64,000 nt of DNA from Pseudoduganella dura (lineage in GTDB: Bacteria; Pseudomonadota; Gammaproteobacteria; Burkholderiales; Burkholderiaceae_D): NCBI RefSeq assembly GCF_009727155.1, contig NZ_WNWM01000002.1, forward strand, positions 3,224,001 to 3,288,000, written 5' to 3'. Positions 42,653-51,571 of the stretch are shown piece by piece. Below the pieces are notes generated by a model. That model was not told where the DNA came from. It saw only the letters and a program-made list of their open reading frames with translations, and made no database searches. Within the stretch, counting starts at the first letter, position 1, and every line of letters starts with the position of its first letter. Both the position numbers and the translations under genes were made by a program.

Positions 42653-43336
42653 TTATTGCGCCCACGCGGAGGGCGAGAACAGGTAACCCTCGCCCCACAC
42701 GGTCTTGATCTTTTCCGAATCGGCATCGTCGAACTTGCGCCGCAGTTTCGAGATGCTGTTGTCGATGCTGCGGTCCAGGCCGTCGAATTCGATGCCGCGC
42801 ATTTTTTTCAGCAGCGCGTCGCGCGACAGCACGGTGCCGGCGGATTCGGCCAGCACCAGCAGCAGCTTGTATTCGGTATTGCTCAGCACGCAGGGCTCGC
42901 CGCGCCACGTGACCGTGCGGTCGCTGGTGGCGATCGACAGCGCGCCGAATGTCAGCGAATCGCCGGCGCCCTTGCCCTGGGCACGGCGCAGCAGCGCGCG
43001 CAGGCGGGCCAGCAGTACCCGGGGTTGCACCGGCTTGTTGATGAAGTCGTCCGCGCCCTGTTCCAGCAGCGACACTTCGTCATAGGAATCTTCCCGCGCC
43101 GTCATGATCAGGATCGGCACCCTGGTAATGTCGCGCAACTGGCGGCATACCAGCATGCCGTCCAGGCCGGGCAGCATCAGGTCGAGCACCACGATATCGG
43201 GCGGACTGGCCTTGAAACGGCCCAGCGCCTCGTCGCCGCGGGTCACCACGTCCACCTTGAACTCATAACCCGCAAGATACTCCGTGACCAGGTCGGCCAG
43301 GCGGGCGTCGTCTTCCACCAGCATTACTCGATACAT
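42653..43336 (-). CDS. OmpR-family response regulator (RstA-like)
   Basis: Protein of 227 aa. The receiver domain has acidic pair EDD at residues 8-10, phospho-acceptor D52 (IVVLDLMLPG) and Lys101 (INKP). The winged helix (about residues 130-225) contains LSNTEYKLLLVLAESAGTVL, GIEFDGLDRSIDNSISKLRR and VWGEGYLFS. The start ATG at 43336 has AGGAG 8-12 bases upstream. Presumed partner of the kinase at 39256-40560. An AACTAT repeat array lies about 100 bp upstream of the start, within its promoter region. Confidence 0.92.
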   Translation of the reverse strand: MYRVMLVEDDARLADLVTEYLAGYEFKVDVVTRGDEALGRFKASPPDIVVLDLMLPGLDGMLVCRQLRDITRVPILIMTAREDSYDEVSLLEQGADDFINKPVQPRVLLARLRALLRRAQGKGAGDSLTFGALSIATSDRTVTWRGEPCVLSNTEYKLLLVLAESAGTVLSRDALLKKMRGIEFDGLDRSIDNSISKLRRKFDDADSEKIKTVWGEGYLFSPSAWAQ

Positions 43337-43433
43337 AGCAAATCTCCTCGTTGTCTATTGTATAAGAGCAATAGCAAAAAAAGATCGTCTGGCCCGCTGC
43401 CGGTACAAAACCATACAGTTTTGCGACAACTGC

Positions 43434-43467
43434 AACTATAACTATAACTATAACTATAACTATAACG
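43434..43467. repeat. Hexanucleotide tandem repeat (AACTAT)5 upstream of the response regulator
   Basis: Five uninterrupted copies of AACTAT plus AAC, ending four bases before the acyl-CoA dehydrogenase stop codon. It is AT-rich in GC-rich DNA and lies about 100 bp upstream of the response-regulator ATG, where slipped-strand changes could alter promoter spacing. Confidence 0.9.
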
Positions 43468-43470
43468 GCA

Positions 43471-44598
43471 CTACAGCGACCGGGCGATCAGCAGTTTCTG
43501 GATGTCGGAAGTGCCCTCGTAGATCTGGCAGACGCGCACGTCGCGGTAGATCCGTTCCACCGGGAAGTCGGACACGTACCCGTAACCGCCGTGCACCTGG
43601 ATCGCATCGGAGCAGACCCGCTCCGCCATCTCTGACGCGAACAGCTTGGCCATCGCCGCTTCCTTCAGGCAGGGCAGTCCGGCATCCTTCATCGACGCCG
43701 CGTGCAGGATCAGCTGGCGCGCGGCTTCGATCTGCGTTGCCATCTCGGAGAGTTTGAATTGTACCGACTGGTGCTGGAAGATTGGTTGTCCGAATGTCTC
43801 ACGATCCTTCGCATAAGCGAGCGCGGCTTCGAACGCGGCACGCGCCATGCCGACCGCCTGCGATGCAATGCCGATGCGTCCGCCTTCCAGGCCGGACAAC
43901 GCGATCTTGTAGCCCATGCCTTCCTCGCCGATCAGGTTCTCGGCCGGGATGCGGCAGTTCTCGAACACGATTTGCGCGGTGTCCGACGAATGCTGGCCCA
44001 TCTTCTGCTCGAGGCCGGCAACGATATAGCCGGGCGCCGCGGTCGGTACCCAGAATGCGCTGATGCCTTTCTTGCCGGCGGCCTTGTCGGTGACGGCCAG
44101 CACGATGGCCACATCGGCATACTTGCCGGACGTGATGAATTGCTTGACGCCGTTGATCACGTAATCGTCGCCATCGCGCGTTGCCGTGGTGCGCAGCGCG
44201 GCGGCATCGCTGCCGGTGTGCGGCTCGGTCAGGCAAAACGCGCCCAGCATCGCACCGCCCGCGAGCGGGCGCAGCCATTGCTCTTTCTGCGCCGCGTCCG
44301 CATACATCATCGCGATACTGCAGACGGGGCAGTTGTTGACGGAGATGATCGTCGACGTGCCGCCGTCGCCCGCCGCGATTTCCTCCAGCACGAGCGCCAG
44401 CGATACGTAATCGAGCCCGGCACCGCCCAGCTCCTCCGGCACCGCCACGCCGAACGCTCCCAGCGCCGCCAGCTCCTTCAGCTCCGCCTGCGGGAAGTGG
44501 TGTTCCCTGTCCCAGCGCGCCGCCTGGGGCGCCAGGCGCTCGCGCGCATAATCGCGCAGCGCGTCGCGGATCATGCGGTGTTCTTCGTTCAGTACCAT
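43471..44598 (-). CDS. Acyl-CoA dehydrogenase (short/branched-chain type)
   Basis: Protein of 375 aa with the full ACAD fold: FCLTEPHTGSDAAALRTTA (FAD/substrate loop), YVINGVKQFITSGKYA, GRIGIASQAVGMARAAFEAA and DAIQVHGGYGYVSDFPVERI. The catalytic Glu is at the usual late position in CQIYEGTSDIQKLL, unlike the isovaleryl enzyme at 48364. Likely substrates are butyryl-, isobutyryl- or 2-methylbutyryl-CoA. ATG at 44598 follows GGGAGA. Last gene of the operon with the thiolase and isovaleryl-CoA dehydrogenase, 38 bp after the SDR gene. Confidence 0.9.
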   Translation of the reverse strand: MVLNEEHRMIRDALRDYARERLAPQAARWDREHHFPQAELKELAALGAFGVAVPEELGGAGLDYVSLALVLEEIAAGDGGTSTIISVNNCPVCSIAMMYADAAQKEQWLRPLAGGAMLGAFCLTEPHTGSDAAALRTTATRDGDDYVINGVKQFITSGKYADVAIVLAVTDKAAGKKGISAFWVPTAAPGYIVAGLEQKMGQHSSDTAQIVFENCRIPAENLIGEEGMGYKIALSGLEGGRIGIASQAVGMARAAFEAALAYAKDRETFGQPIFQHQSVQFKLSEMATQIEAARQLILHAASMKDAGLPCLKEAAMAKLFASEMAERVCSDAIQVHGGYGYVSDFPVERIYRDVRVCQIYEGTSDIQKLLIARSL

Positions 44599-44636
44599 GT
44601 GTCTCCCGTCATTTTTTTTGTTCAGCCTGGTAAAGC

Positions 44637-45305
44637 TCACCAGCCTATGGATTGCCCGTCATAGGTGACGAATACCGGCTTCCCGGCAGCGGGCAGTGCC
44701 GCCAGCGTGGCGCGGATGCCGCTGGCGCTGTCGGCCGGATCGAGGTCGGCATCGCCGCCGCCCATGTCGGTGCGCACCCAGCCGGGGTGCAGCGCCACGC
44801 AGGTGGCGCCCTGGCTGCCGAACGTCAGCGCGGTGTCGATCAGCACCGAGTTCAGCGCCGCCTTGCTGGCGCGGTACAGCGAACCGCTGGCGCCGTGCCG
44901 CTCGCTGAGCGAGCCCATTTTCGACGACATCACGGCCAGCGTGCCGCCGGCCGCGGCCACCATCGGGGCAATGATCGGCAGCAACCGCATCGCGGCCAGC
45001 ACGTTGGTGTGCATCACGCTGTCGAAATCGGTCTGCAGCGGGAAACCGTCCTCGCGCGGACCGTACACGCCGGCGTTGAGGATCGCCACGTCCAGGCGTT
45101 CGTCGTCGAGCTTCCAGCCCAGGCCGGCCACCGCCTCGACGTTATTGACATCGAGCACGTGCGTTTCCGCACCCAGCGCCGCCAGTTCCGCGCAGTCTTC
45201 CGCCTTGCGGGCGGTGGCGATCACGCGCCAGCCATCCTTCAGGTACTGGCGCGCCAGCTCGTGGCCGATGCCGCGCGATGCGCCGATGATCAGGGCAGCG
45301 GCCAT
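44637..45305 (-). CDS. Short-chain dehydrogenase/reductase
   Basis: Protein of 222 aa. NAD(P)-binding IIGASRGIGHELARQYL (about residues 5-21), NAGVYGP, and the catalytic Ser and YRASKAAL motif (Tyr and Lys). The substrate is unknown; position between an acyl-CoA dehydrogenase and a thiolase suggests a 3-hydroxyacyl-type intermediate, but the short form also fits general SDRs. The start ATG overlaps the thiolase stop by one base (TAATG), so translation is coupled. Confidence 0.85.
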   Translation of the reverse strand: MAAALIIGASRGIGHELARQYLKDGWRVIATARKAEDCAELAALGAETHVLDVNNVEAVAGLGWKLDDERLDVAILNAGVYGPREDGFPLQTDFDSVMHTNVLAAMRLLPIIAPMVAAAGGTLAVMSSKMGSLSERHGASGSLYRASKAALNSVLIDTALTFGSQGATCVALHPGWVRTDMGGGDADLDPADSASGIRATLAALPAAGKPVFVTYDGQSIGW

Positions 45306-46504
45306 TACAGGAGCTCCACGCCGATGGCTGTCGCTTCGCCGCCGCCGATGCACAGCGCCGCGACGCCGCGCTTGCCGCCGCGGTCCTTCAGCGCCCCCAG
45401 CAGGGTGACGATGATGCGCGCGCCGGAAGCGCCGATCGGGTGGCCCAGCGCGCAGGCGCCGCCGTGCACGTTGACCTTCGCGTGCGGGATATCGAGCTCG
45501 TGCATCGCCGCCATCGGCACCGCCGCGAACGCTTCGTTGATCTCGAACAGGTCCACGTCGGACACCTTCCAGCCGTTTTTATCCAGCAGCTTCCGGATCG
45601 CGCCCACCGGCGCCGTGGTGAACTCGTTCGGCGCCAGCGCATTGGTGGTGTGTCCCACCACCCTGGCGATGACGGTCGCGCCCAGTTTTTCGGCCGTGGA
45701 GGCGCGCATCATCACCAGCGCGGCGGCGCCATCGTTGATCGACGACGACGAGGCCGCCGTGATCGTGCCATCCTTTTTGAATGCCGGCTTGAGGGCCGGG
45801 ATCTTTTCCACCTTTGCCTTGGCGGGGCCCTCGTCCCTGTCGATGACGGTGTCGCCGCCGCGGCCCGATACCGTCACCGGCGCGATTTCCCACGCAAACT
45901 TGCCGCCGGCCGCGGCGGCCTGGGCGCGCCGCACGGATTCGATCGCGAACGCATCCTGCTGCTCGCGCGTGAAGCTGTATTTCGTCGCGCATTCCTCGGC
46001 GAACGTGCCCATCGAACGGCCGCCGCCGGTTTTCTCATCCTTGCTGTACGCGTCTTCCAGGCCATCGAGCATCATGTGGTCGAACAGCATGCCGTGGCCG
46101 ATGCGGTAGCCGCCGCGGCCTTTCGGCACCAGGTAGGGCGCATTGGTCATCGACTCCATGCCGCCGGCCAGCACCACGTCGGCGCTGCCCGCCACCAGCT
46201 GGTCGTGCGCGAAGATCGCCGCCTGCATCGCCGAGCCGCACATCTTCGACAGCGTGACGGCACCGGTGGCGGTGGGCAGGCCCGCCTTCAGCAGCGCCTG
46301 GCGCGCCGGCGCCTGGCCCTGGCCCGCCATCAGGCAATTGCCGAAATACACGTGCTCGACGAGTTCCGGCGCAATGCCGGCCCGTTCGACCGCCGCCCGG
46401 ATCGCGACGGCGCCGAGGTCGTTGGCGGACAGGCTGGAAAAATCGCCCTGGAAGGCGCCCATCGGGGTGCGGGCCGCGCCCACGATCACAACAGGATCAT
46501 TCAT
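45305..46504 (-). CDS. Acetyl-CoA acetyltransferase (thiolase)
   Basis: Protein of 399 aa. Catalytic Cys89 in [23 protein letters not shown], the NEAFAA loop, His in [16 protein letters not shown] and the second Cys in [15 protein letters not shown]. It splits acetoacetyl-CoA to two acetyl-CoA, or the 2-methyl analogue in isoleucine degradation. In this operon it can process the acetoacetate branch of leucine breakdown after CoA activation. The start overlaps the aceK stop by 8 bp. Confidence 0.94.
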   Translation of the reverse strand: MNDPVVIVGAARTPMGAFQGDFSSLSANDLGAVAIRAAVERAGIAPELVEHVYFGNCLMAGQGQAPARQALLKAGLPTATGAVTLSKMCGSAMQAAIFAHDQLVAGSADVVLAGGMESMTNAPYLVPKGRGGYRIGHGMLFDHMMLDGLEDAYSKDEKTGGGRSMGTFAEECATKYSFTREQQDAFAIESVRRAQAAAAGGKFAWEIAPVTVSGRGGDTVIDRDEGPAKAKVEKIPALKPAFKKDGTITAASSSSINDGAAALVMMRASTAEKLGATVIARVVGHTTNALAPNEFTTAPVGAIRKLLDKNGWKVSDVDLFEINEAFAAVPMAAMHELDIPHAKVNVHGGACALGHPIGASGARIIVTLLGALKDRGGKRGVAALCIGGGEATAIGVELL

Positions 46505-48311
46505 GTTTCATCTCCAGTGAAGGCGGCACCGTCGTCGGCGCCGCGCAATAACAAAATCGGATGGCTTGCGGGTAGGGGAACACGTCGTCGACCACACCGT
46601 CGAGGATGCGCTTCTTGCACGCCTGCCACCATTGGGCCGTCAGCAGCTCGGCATGGTGGCGCAGGAAATGCCGGCGGATGTTCGGATTACCCAGCAGGAA
46701 CTGGCCAAACTGTTCGGGAAAAACATCGTGCTTCGCGACCGGGTACCATGGCTCGGCCGCCATTTCATCTTCCTCGTTGCGGGCCGCCGGGATCGCGCGG
46801 AAATTGCAGTCGGTGATGGTCTCGATCTCGTCGTAGTCGTAGAACACCACGCGGCGGTGCCGGGTCACGCCGAAATTCTTGTACAGCAGGTCGCCGGGGA
46901 AGATGTTGGCGGCCACCAGGTCGCGGATCGCGTTGCCGTATTCGGCGATGCCGTGCTCCACGTCCGCGTCGTTGCCGTTTTGTCCGGCCTGCGCCAGCCA
47001 CAGGTTCAGCGGCGTCATCCGGCGTTCGATGTACAGGTGCCGGATGATCAGCTGGTCGCCTTCTTCTTCGACCAGCGACGCGGCATGATGTTTCAGCTCG
47101 GCCACCAGCGCCTCGGAAAAGCGCGCGCGGGGAAAGGCCACGTTCGAATATTCCAGCGTGTCGGCCATGCGGCCCACGCGGTCGTGGTGCTTGACCAGCA
47201 GGTATTTTTCCTTGACCTGCGCGCGGGTCGTCTCCTTCGGCGGCGGATAGAAATCCTTGATCACCTTGAATACGTAGGGGAACGAGGGCAGCGCGAACAC
47301 CAGCATCACGAGGCCGCGGATGCCGGGCGCGGTCTCGAACAGGTCCGACGAGTGTTTCAGGTGCTGCAGGAAGTCGCGGTAGAACGCCGTCTTGCCCTGC
47401 TTTTGCAGGCCGAGCACCGTGTAGAGTTCGCTGCGTGGCTTGCGGGGCAGCAGCGTGCGCAGGAATTGCACGTAGGCGGACGGCACCTCCATGTCCACCA
47501 TGAAGTACGCACGGGTGAACGAGAACAGGGCCTCGACCTGTTCGCGCCCCGTCAGCACGGTATCGATCAGCAGCCGGCCATGCGGGCCGGCATGGTCGTG
47601 CAGGATCGGCATCACGAACGGCAGCTCGCTGTCGCCATTGACGGCCTTGCCGACCAGATAGGCCGCCTTGTTGCGAAAGAACGGGCTGGACAATACCTGG
47701 AACTGCGCGTTCGGCGCCATGTCGTCGAAGAACGATCCCAGGCGCTCTTCCACCTGCGCTATATCGCGTGCCAGGTGCGCGAACGGCGTGGCGAACCCGA
47801 AATCGGCCACGATCCGCTGCAGCGTGACGCGCATGCCGTCCGCCTGCGGGTAGTGGACGCGGTAGGTGGGCGCCGGCTCGTCCGTGTCGATGTATTCGGT
47901 GGAGACCACGGGTCGCACGAAAATGAATTCGTTGTTGAAGTAACGGCGGTGCAGCATGTTGCAGCAGACGGAATTGAAGAACGTCTCGGCCAGTTCGGGG
48001 CGCTTGTGGAGCGTCAGCAGGCCGATGTAATGCAGCTTCGCTTCGCGCCACACCTCGTCGGTGAGATCCTCGGGCACGTAATCGTCTTCCAGCAACTGCA
48101 CGCACTCCTGCACGCGGCGATCGTAGAATCCGATCCGCTCGCGCGCCGCCTGCTGCGCCGCCACCCACTCGCCGCGCTCGAAATAGCCGCGCGCATCCCG
48201 GCTCGCCTGGCGGAACAGGTGGTAATGCTTGTCGAAGCCATCGAGGATCGTGCGTGCGATGTCGAACGCGATCTGGGAGGACAGCAGTTTGGGAAAGGCT
48301 GGCTGGATCAT
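46497..48311 (-). CDS. aceK: Isocitrate dehydrogenase kinase/phosphatase
   Basis: Protein of 604 aa, the AceK family length. A regulatory N-domain (to about 310) is followed by the kinase-like C-domain with [59 protein letters not shown] and [16 protein letters not shown]. It switches isocitrate dehydrogenase off by phosphorylation and on again, directing carbon into the glyoxylate bypass. ATG at 48311 is preferred to an in-frame Met ten codons upstream. It sits between the isovaleryl-CoA dehydrogenase and thiolase genes, rather than beside aceA or aceB. Confidence 0.96.
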   Translation of the reverse strand: MIQPAFPKLLSSQIAFDIARTILDGFDKHYHLFRQASRDARGYFERGEWVAAQQAARERIGFYDRRVQECVQLLEDDYVPEDLTDEVWREAKLHYIGLLTLHKRPELAETFFNSVCCNMLHRRYFNNEFIFVRPVVSTEYIDTDEPAPTYRVHYPQADGMRVTLQRIVADFGFATPFAHLARDIAQVEERLGSFFDDMAPNAQFQVLSSPFFRNKAAYLVGKAVNGDSELPFVMPILHDHAGPHGRLLIDTVLTGREQVEALFSFTRAYFMVDMEVPSAYVQFLRTLLPRKPRSELYTVLGLQKQGKTAFYRDFLQHLKHSSDLFETAPGIRGLVMLVFALPSFPYVFKVIKDFYPPPKETTRAQVKEKYLLVKHHDRVGRMADTLEYSNVAFPRARFSEALVAELKHHAASLVEEEGDQLIIRHLYIERRMTPLNLWLAQAGQNGNDADVEHGIAEYGNAIRDLVAANIFPGDLLYKNFGVTRHRRVVFYDYDEIETITDCNFRAIPAARNEEDEMAAEPWYPVAKHDVFPEQFGQFLLGNPNIRRHFLRHHAELLTAQWWQACKKRILDGVVDDVFPYPQAIRFCYCAAPTTVPPSLEMKHE

Positions 48312-48363
48312 CGGTATCACCCCGGGCTGATGCCCGGGCAAAGGCTCGGCCGAAAACGTCAGG

Positions 48364-49548
48364 CTACATCGTTTCCGCGAACAATTCGCGGCCGATCAGC
48401 ATCCGGCGGATTTCGCTGGTGCCCGCGCCGATTTCGTAGAGCTTCGCATCGCGCCACAGCCGGCCAACCGGGTATTCGTTGATGTAGCCGTTGCCGCCCA
48501 GCGCCTGGATCGCCTCGCCGGCCATCCACGTGGCCTTCTCGGCGCTGTACAGGATCGCGCCGGCGGCATCCTTGCGCAACGCGCGTACCTGTTCCGGCAG
48601 CGTGGCACGGTCGCACGCCTGTCCCACGGCGTACACGTAAGCCTTGCAGGCCATCATCGTCGAGTACATGTCCGCCAGCTTGCCCTGCATCAGCTGGAAT
48701 TCGCCGATGGCCTGGCCGAACTGCTTGCGGTCGTGCACGTACGGAACCACCACATCCATGCACGCCTGCATGATGCCCAGCGGCCCGCCGGACAGCACGG
48801 TGCGCTCGAAGTCCAGGCCGGACATCAGCACGTTCACGCCCTTGCCTTCGCCGCCGAGCACGTTTTCGGCCGGCACTTCGCAATCCTCGAAGACGAGTTC
48901 GCCCGTGTGCGAGCCGCGCATGCCCAGCTTGTCCAGCTTCTGCGCAATTGAAAACCCCTTGAAGCCTTTCTCGACCAGGAATGCGGTCATCCCGCGCGGG
49001 CCGGCCGCCAGGTCGGTTTTCGCGTAGACCACCAGCGTATCGGCATCCGGGCCGTTGGTGATCCACATCTTGGTGCCGTTCAGCACGTAGCGGTCGCCCC
49101 GGCGGTCGGCACGCAGCTTCATGCTGACGACATCGGAACCCGCATTCGGCTCCGACATCGCCAGCGCGCCGACATGCTCGCCGGAGAGCAGCCTGGGCAG
49201 GTACTTGCGCTTCTGCTCTTCATTGCCGTTGCGCTTGATCTGGTTGACGCACAGGTTCGAGTGGGCGCCATACGACAGGCCCACGGACGCCGAGGCGCGC
49301 GAAATCTCTTCCATCGCCACGATATGGGCCAGGTAGCCCATGTTCGCGCCGCCGTACTCTTCGCTGACGGTAATGCCGAGCAAGCCCAGCTCGCCCATCT
49401 TGCGCCACAGGTCCATCGGAAACTGGTCGGTACGGTCGATTTCCGCCGCGCGGGGCGCGATTTCCGCCGTGGCGAACTGCTGCACGGCTTCGCGCAGCGC
49501 GGCGATATCCTCGCCATGGTCAAAGGTCAGGCCTGGGAGATGCAGCAT
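48364..49548 (-). CDS. liuA: Isovaleryl-CoA dehydrogenase
   Basis: Protein of 394 aa. It carries the isovaleryl-specific pattern: catalytic Glu in the helix motif [16 protein letters not shown] (E248), and [18 protein letters not shown] near the end, where other acyl-CoA dehydrogenases have their Glu. FAD-binding [16 protein letters not shown] and [10 protein letters not shown] are present. It starts leucine catabolism by oxidising isovaleryl-CoA to 3-methylcrotonyl-CoA. A LiuR-like box lies about 110 bp upstream. First gene of the operon liuA-aceK-thiolase-SDR-ACAD. Confidence 0.96.
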   Translation of the reverse strand: MLHLPGLTFDHGEDIAALREAVQQFATAEIAPRAAEIDRTDQFPMDLWRKMGELGLLGITVSEEYGGANMGYLAHIVAMEEISRASASVGLSYGAHSNLCVNQIKRNGNEEQKRKYLPRLLSGEHVGALAMSEPNAGSDVVSMKLRADRRGDRYVLNGTKMWITNGPDADTLVVYAKTDLAAGPRGMTAFLVEKGFKGFSIAQKLDKLGMRGSHTGELVFEDCEVPAENVLGGEGKGVNVLMSGLDFERTVLSGGPLGIMQACMDVVVPYVHDRKQFGQAIGEFQLMQGKLADMYSTMMACKAYVYAVGQACDRATLPEQVRALRKDAAGAILYSAEKATWMAGEAIQALGGNGYINEYPVGRLWRDAKLYEIGAGTSEIRRMLIGRELFAETM

Positions 49549-49656
49549 GTCTTCCTCGTCTTCTCGTTGGGTTACGGATGGCGCCCGGTGACGTCGATCG
49601 TGTGCGGTAACGCGAATCCACGGTCATCGGCGCAAGTTACGCTTTTTATTCGTTTA

Positions 49657-49679
49657 TTTACGTTAACGTAAACGTAAAG
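49657..49679. promoter_or_regulatory. LiuR-type operator upstream of liuA
   Basis: Plus-strand TTTACGTTAACG followed by TAAACGTAAAG. The half-sites TTTACGTTAACGTAAA form a 16-bp perfect palindrome, with a further CGTAAAG half-site. It lies in the 166-bp gap between the liuR stop and the liuA start, and matches the ychJ-internal copy at 22 of 23 positions. Confidence 0.85.
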
Positions 49680-49714
49680 CGCCGCGCAGGCAAGGGCCTT
49701 GTGGCCCCGGCCGT

Positions 49715-50110
49715 TTACTTGGCGGTGGATTCCTGTGCCGCCAGCAAGCGCCGGCATTCTTCCTCGTGGGCGGCGATCTCGGCCAGCGACATCTCGATAT
49801 CCTCGCGCTGCTGTTCCAGCGTTTCGCGGTGCTGCGCCAGCACGGTGAGGAAACGGTGCATCTGCGCCGCCGTGTCCTTCGGCGATTCATACATGTCGAC
49901 CAGGCTCTTGATCTCGGAGAGCGACAGGCCGAGGCGCTTGCCCCGCAAGGTGAGTTTCAGCCGGGTGCGGTCGCGCGCGATGTACACGCGGTTGCGGCCG
50001 CCGGCGCCTTCGCGCGACGGCGACAGGATGCCCTGGTCTTCATAGAATCGGATGGCGCGGGGCGTGATGTCGAACTCGCGCGCCAGCTCGGTGATGGTAT
50101 AGGTTGGCAT
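49715..50110 (-). CDS. liuR: MerR-family regulator LiuR
   Basis: Protein of 131 aa: MerR winged helix (YTITELAREFDITPRAIRFY, about residues 4-23; ILSPSREGAGGRNRVY) and a coiled-coil dimerisation helix (about 80-125). LiuR-type MerR proteins control isovalerate/leucine genes in proteobacteria, and liuA follows directly. The 15-bp sequence GTTGGCATGGCTTAC is duplicated in tandem at 50103-50132 over the start region; the upstream ATG copy opens only a three-codon frame ending in TAA, so 50110 is the start. Downstream Ala/Glu-rich tail lacks Cys, so it is not a metal sensor. Confidence 0.92.
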   Translation of the reverse strand: MPTYTITELAREFDITPRAIRFYEDQGILSPSREGAGGRNRVYIARDRTRLKLTLRGKRLGLSLSEIKSLVDMYESPKDTAAQMHRFLTVLAQHRETLEQQREDIEMSLAEIAAHEEECRRLLAAQESTAK

Positions 50111-50146
50111 GGCTTACGTTGGCATGGCTTACAATGGGTGACTTCC

Positions 50147-50163
50147 GTTTACGTTACGTAAAC
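50147..50163. promoter_or_regulatory. Perfect 17-bp LiuR-like palindrome between liuR and the MBL gene
   Basis: GTTTACGT-T-ACGTAAAC is a perfect odd palindrome. It lies 36 bp from the liuR start and 41 bp from the divergent metallo-beta-lactamase-fold gene. The half-site TTTACGT is shared with the two longer boxes. Probable site for liuR autoregulation and control of the MBL gene. Confidence 0.8.
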
Positions 50164-50204
50164 CCGGTGCTATCCATTGTAGCGCACCGCCATCCAGGAG
50201 AATC

Positions 50205-51251
50205 ATGAACCCGCTCGAAGCCCAGTTGCAGTATCCGTTCGGCGACACCGTGCCCGCACCCGGCGATGCCATCGCCGTGGGGACCGGCATCCGCTGGCTG
50301 CGGATGCCGCTGCCGTTCGCGCTGGACCACGTCAACCTGTGGCTGCTCGACGACCTGGAAGACACCCTGGCCGTCGTCGATTGCGGCGCCGCCACCGATG
50401 ACAGCCGCGCCGGCTGGGAAAAGGTGATGGACGGGCACTTTGGCGGCAAGCCGCTGGCCCGCGTGCTCGTCACGCATTGCCACCCCGATCACGTGGGGCT
50501 GGCCGACTGGCTGTGCACGCGGTGGGGGGCGCCACTGGCGATGACGGCTGGAGAATATGGCTTTGCGCGGATGATGGCGGCCGCGCTGCCCGGCGTCGAC
50601 GGTACCGGTGCCGTCGCGCATTTCCGGCGCCACGGCCTGAGCGATCCGGACATGCTGGAAAAAATGCAGAGCCGCAAGAACTACTACCCGTCGCTGGTGC
50701 CGGCCGTGCCGCAGTCGTACTACCGGCTGGAAGATGGTCACGAGGTGGAAATCGGCGGCCGCCGGTGGCGCGTGATCACCGGTTTCGGCCATTCGCCCGA
50801 ACATGCGTCGCTGTACTGCGCCGGGTTGAACGTGCTTATTTCCGGCGACATGGTGTTGCCGCGCATTTCCACCAATGTGTCGGTCTTCGCGATCGAGCCG
50901 GAAGGCAACCCGCTGCAGCAGTACCTCGACTCGCTCGAACGCTTTGCCGATCTCCCCGACGATGTGCTGGTCCTGCCGTCGCACGGCAAGCCGTTTCGCG
51001 GCCTGCACACACGCATCGGACAGCTGCGCGACCACCATGCCGCCCGGCTGGCGGAGGTGGTGGCGGCCTGTGCCGAGCCGCGTTCCGCGGCGGACATCGT
51101 ACCCTTGATGTTCCGCCGCCCGCTCGATGCCCATATGCTCAGCTTTGCACTGGGCGAGGCCCTGGCGCACCTTCACAAATTGTGGCGGGATGGTATCGTG
51201 CGCCGTGAAACGGACAGTGGCGGCATCATACGTTTTCGTACCAAGTACTGA
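50205..51251 (+). CDS. Metallo-beta-lactamase-fold hydrolase
   Basis: Protein of 348 aa. The zinc motif HxHxDH is THCHPDHVGLADWL (H91, H93, D95, H96), with GFGHSPEHASLYC (third His), SGDMVLPRI (bridging Asp) and LPSHGKPFRGLHTR (fourth His). The C-terminal part (from about 270) is a helical extension common in MBL proteins of fatty-acid and branched-chain loci. The substrate is unknown; divergence from liuR over a LiuR-like palindrome suggests a thioester or lactone in isovalerate metabolism. ATG follows a ribosome site GGAG (50193-50196). Confidence 0.88.
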   Translation: MNPLEAQLQYPFGDTVPAPGDAIAVGTGIRWLRMPLPFALDHVNLWLLDDLEDTLAVVDCGAATDDSRAGWEKVMDGHFGGKPLARVLVTHCHPDHVGLADWLCTRWGAPLAMTAGEYGFARMMAAALPGVDGTGAVAHFRRHGLSDPDMLEKMQSRKNYYPSLVPAVPQSYYRLEDGHEVEIGGRRWRVITGFGHSPEHASLYCAGLNVLISGDMVLPRISTNVSVFAIEPEGNPLQQYLDSLERFADLPDDVLVLPSHGKPFRGLHTRIGQLRDHHAARLAEVVAACAEPRSAADIVPLMFRRPLDAHMLSFALGEALAHLHKLWRDGIVRRETDSGGIIRFRTKY

Positions 51252-51479
51252 CAAAGTAACGGTATCTACCAGGGATGCACGAGACGAGATAGTGGGCGTA
51301 GACACTTCTCGACTTCGGGGCGTCCCTTTTGTTGTATCCGTTATATTTCGTCGTGTCGCGTTCGTTGTTTATAAAATATCAGTTGTGTCTGTCACTTCAG
51401 GGAAGAGTTCCAGTTCATTTGCGCAACATATGTACTGAAAGGGCGCTTCGGGACTGGCCGCGGTGATTGATTGGAGGTT

Positions 51480-51519
51480 ACAATGTTAATTGTGAACTCA
51501 TCCAATTTGTCACAATTGG
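51480..51519. promoter_or_regulatory. Two inverted repeats upstream of the XRE gene (possible operators)
   Basis: ACAAT-GTTA-ATTGT (51480-51493) and CCAATT-TGTCAC-AATTGG (51502-51519) are two inverted repeats 53-92 bp upstream of the XRE start. Spacing and composition resemble an autoregulatory operator, but the repressor and sites are linked only by position. Confidence 0.45.
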
Positions 51520-51524
51520 TCTGA
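51483..51524 (+). CDS. Possible 13-codon leader peptide
   Basis: ATG at 51483 follows TTGGAGGTTACA, an almost ideal ribosome site, and reads MLIVNSSNLSQLV before TGA. The XRE gene 47 bp downstream has no comparable ribosome site and begins MNSSN, similar to the VNSSN within the leader. Too short to be sure. Confidence 0.3.
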   Translation: MLIVNSSNLSQLV

Positions 51525-51571
51525 GCACACTTGAGACTGACATTCAGGTCGTGACGTGAAATAGTGCAACT

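Larger units (their letters stand above)
51252..51571. other. 320-bp lower-GC intergenic region before the XRE gene
   Basis: Less GC-rich than its surroundings. It holds no credible long gene, but contains operator-like inverted repeats (51480-51519) and a 13-codon leader ORF with an excellent ribosome site. No terminator hairpin with T-run is evident after the MBL gene. Confidence 0.6.

Noticed and set aside
43434..43467. AACTAT array as an origin iteron or DnaA-box cluster
   Set aside because: A pure 6-bp microsatellite without DnaA boxes, dnaA, rep or par genes nearby.
43471..44598. Second isovaleryl-CoA dehydrogenase
   Set aside because: The Glu is in the late IYEGTSD position and the helix motif differs, so it is a general short/branched-chain acyl-CoA dehydrogenase.
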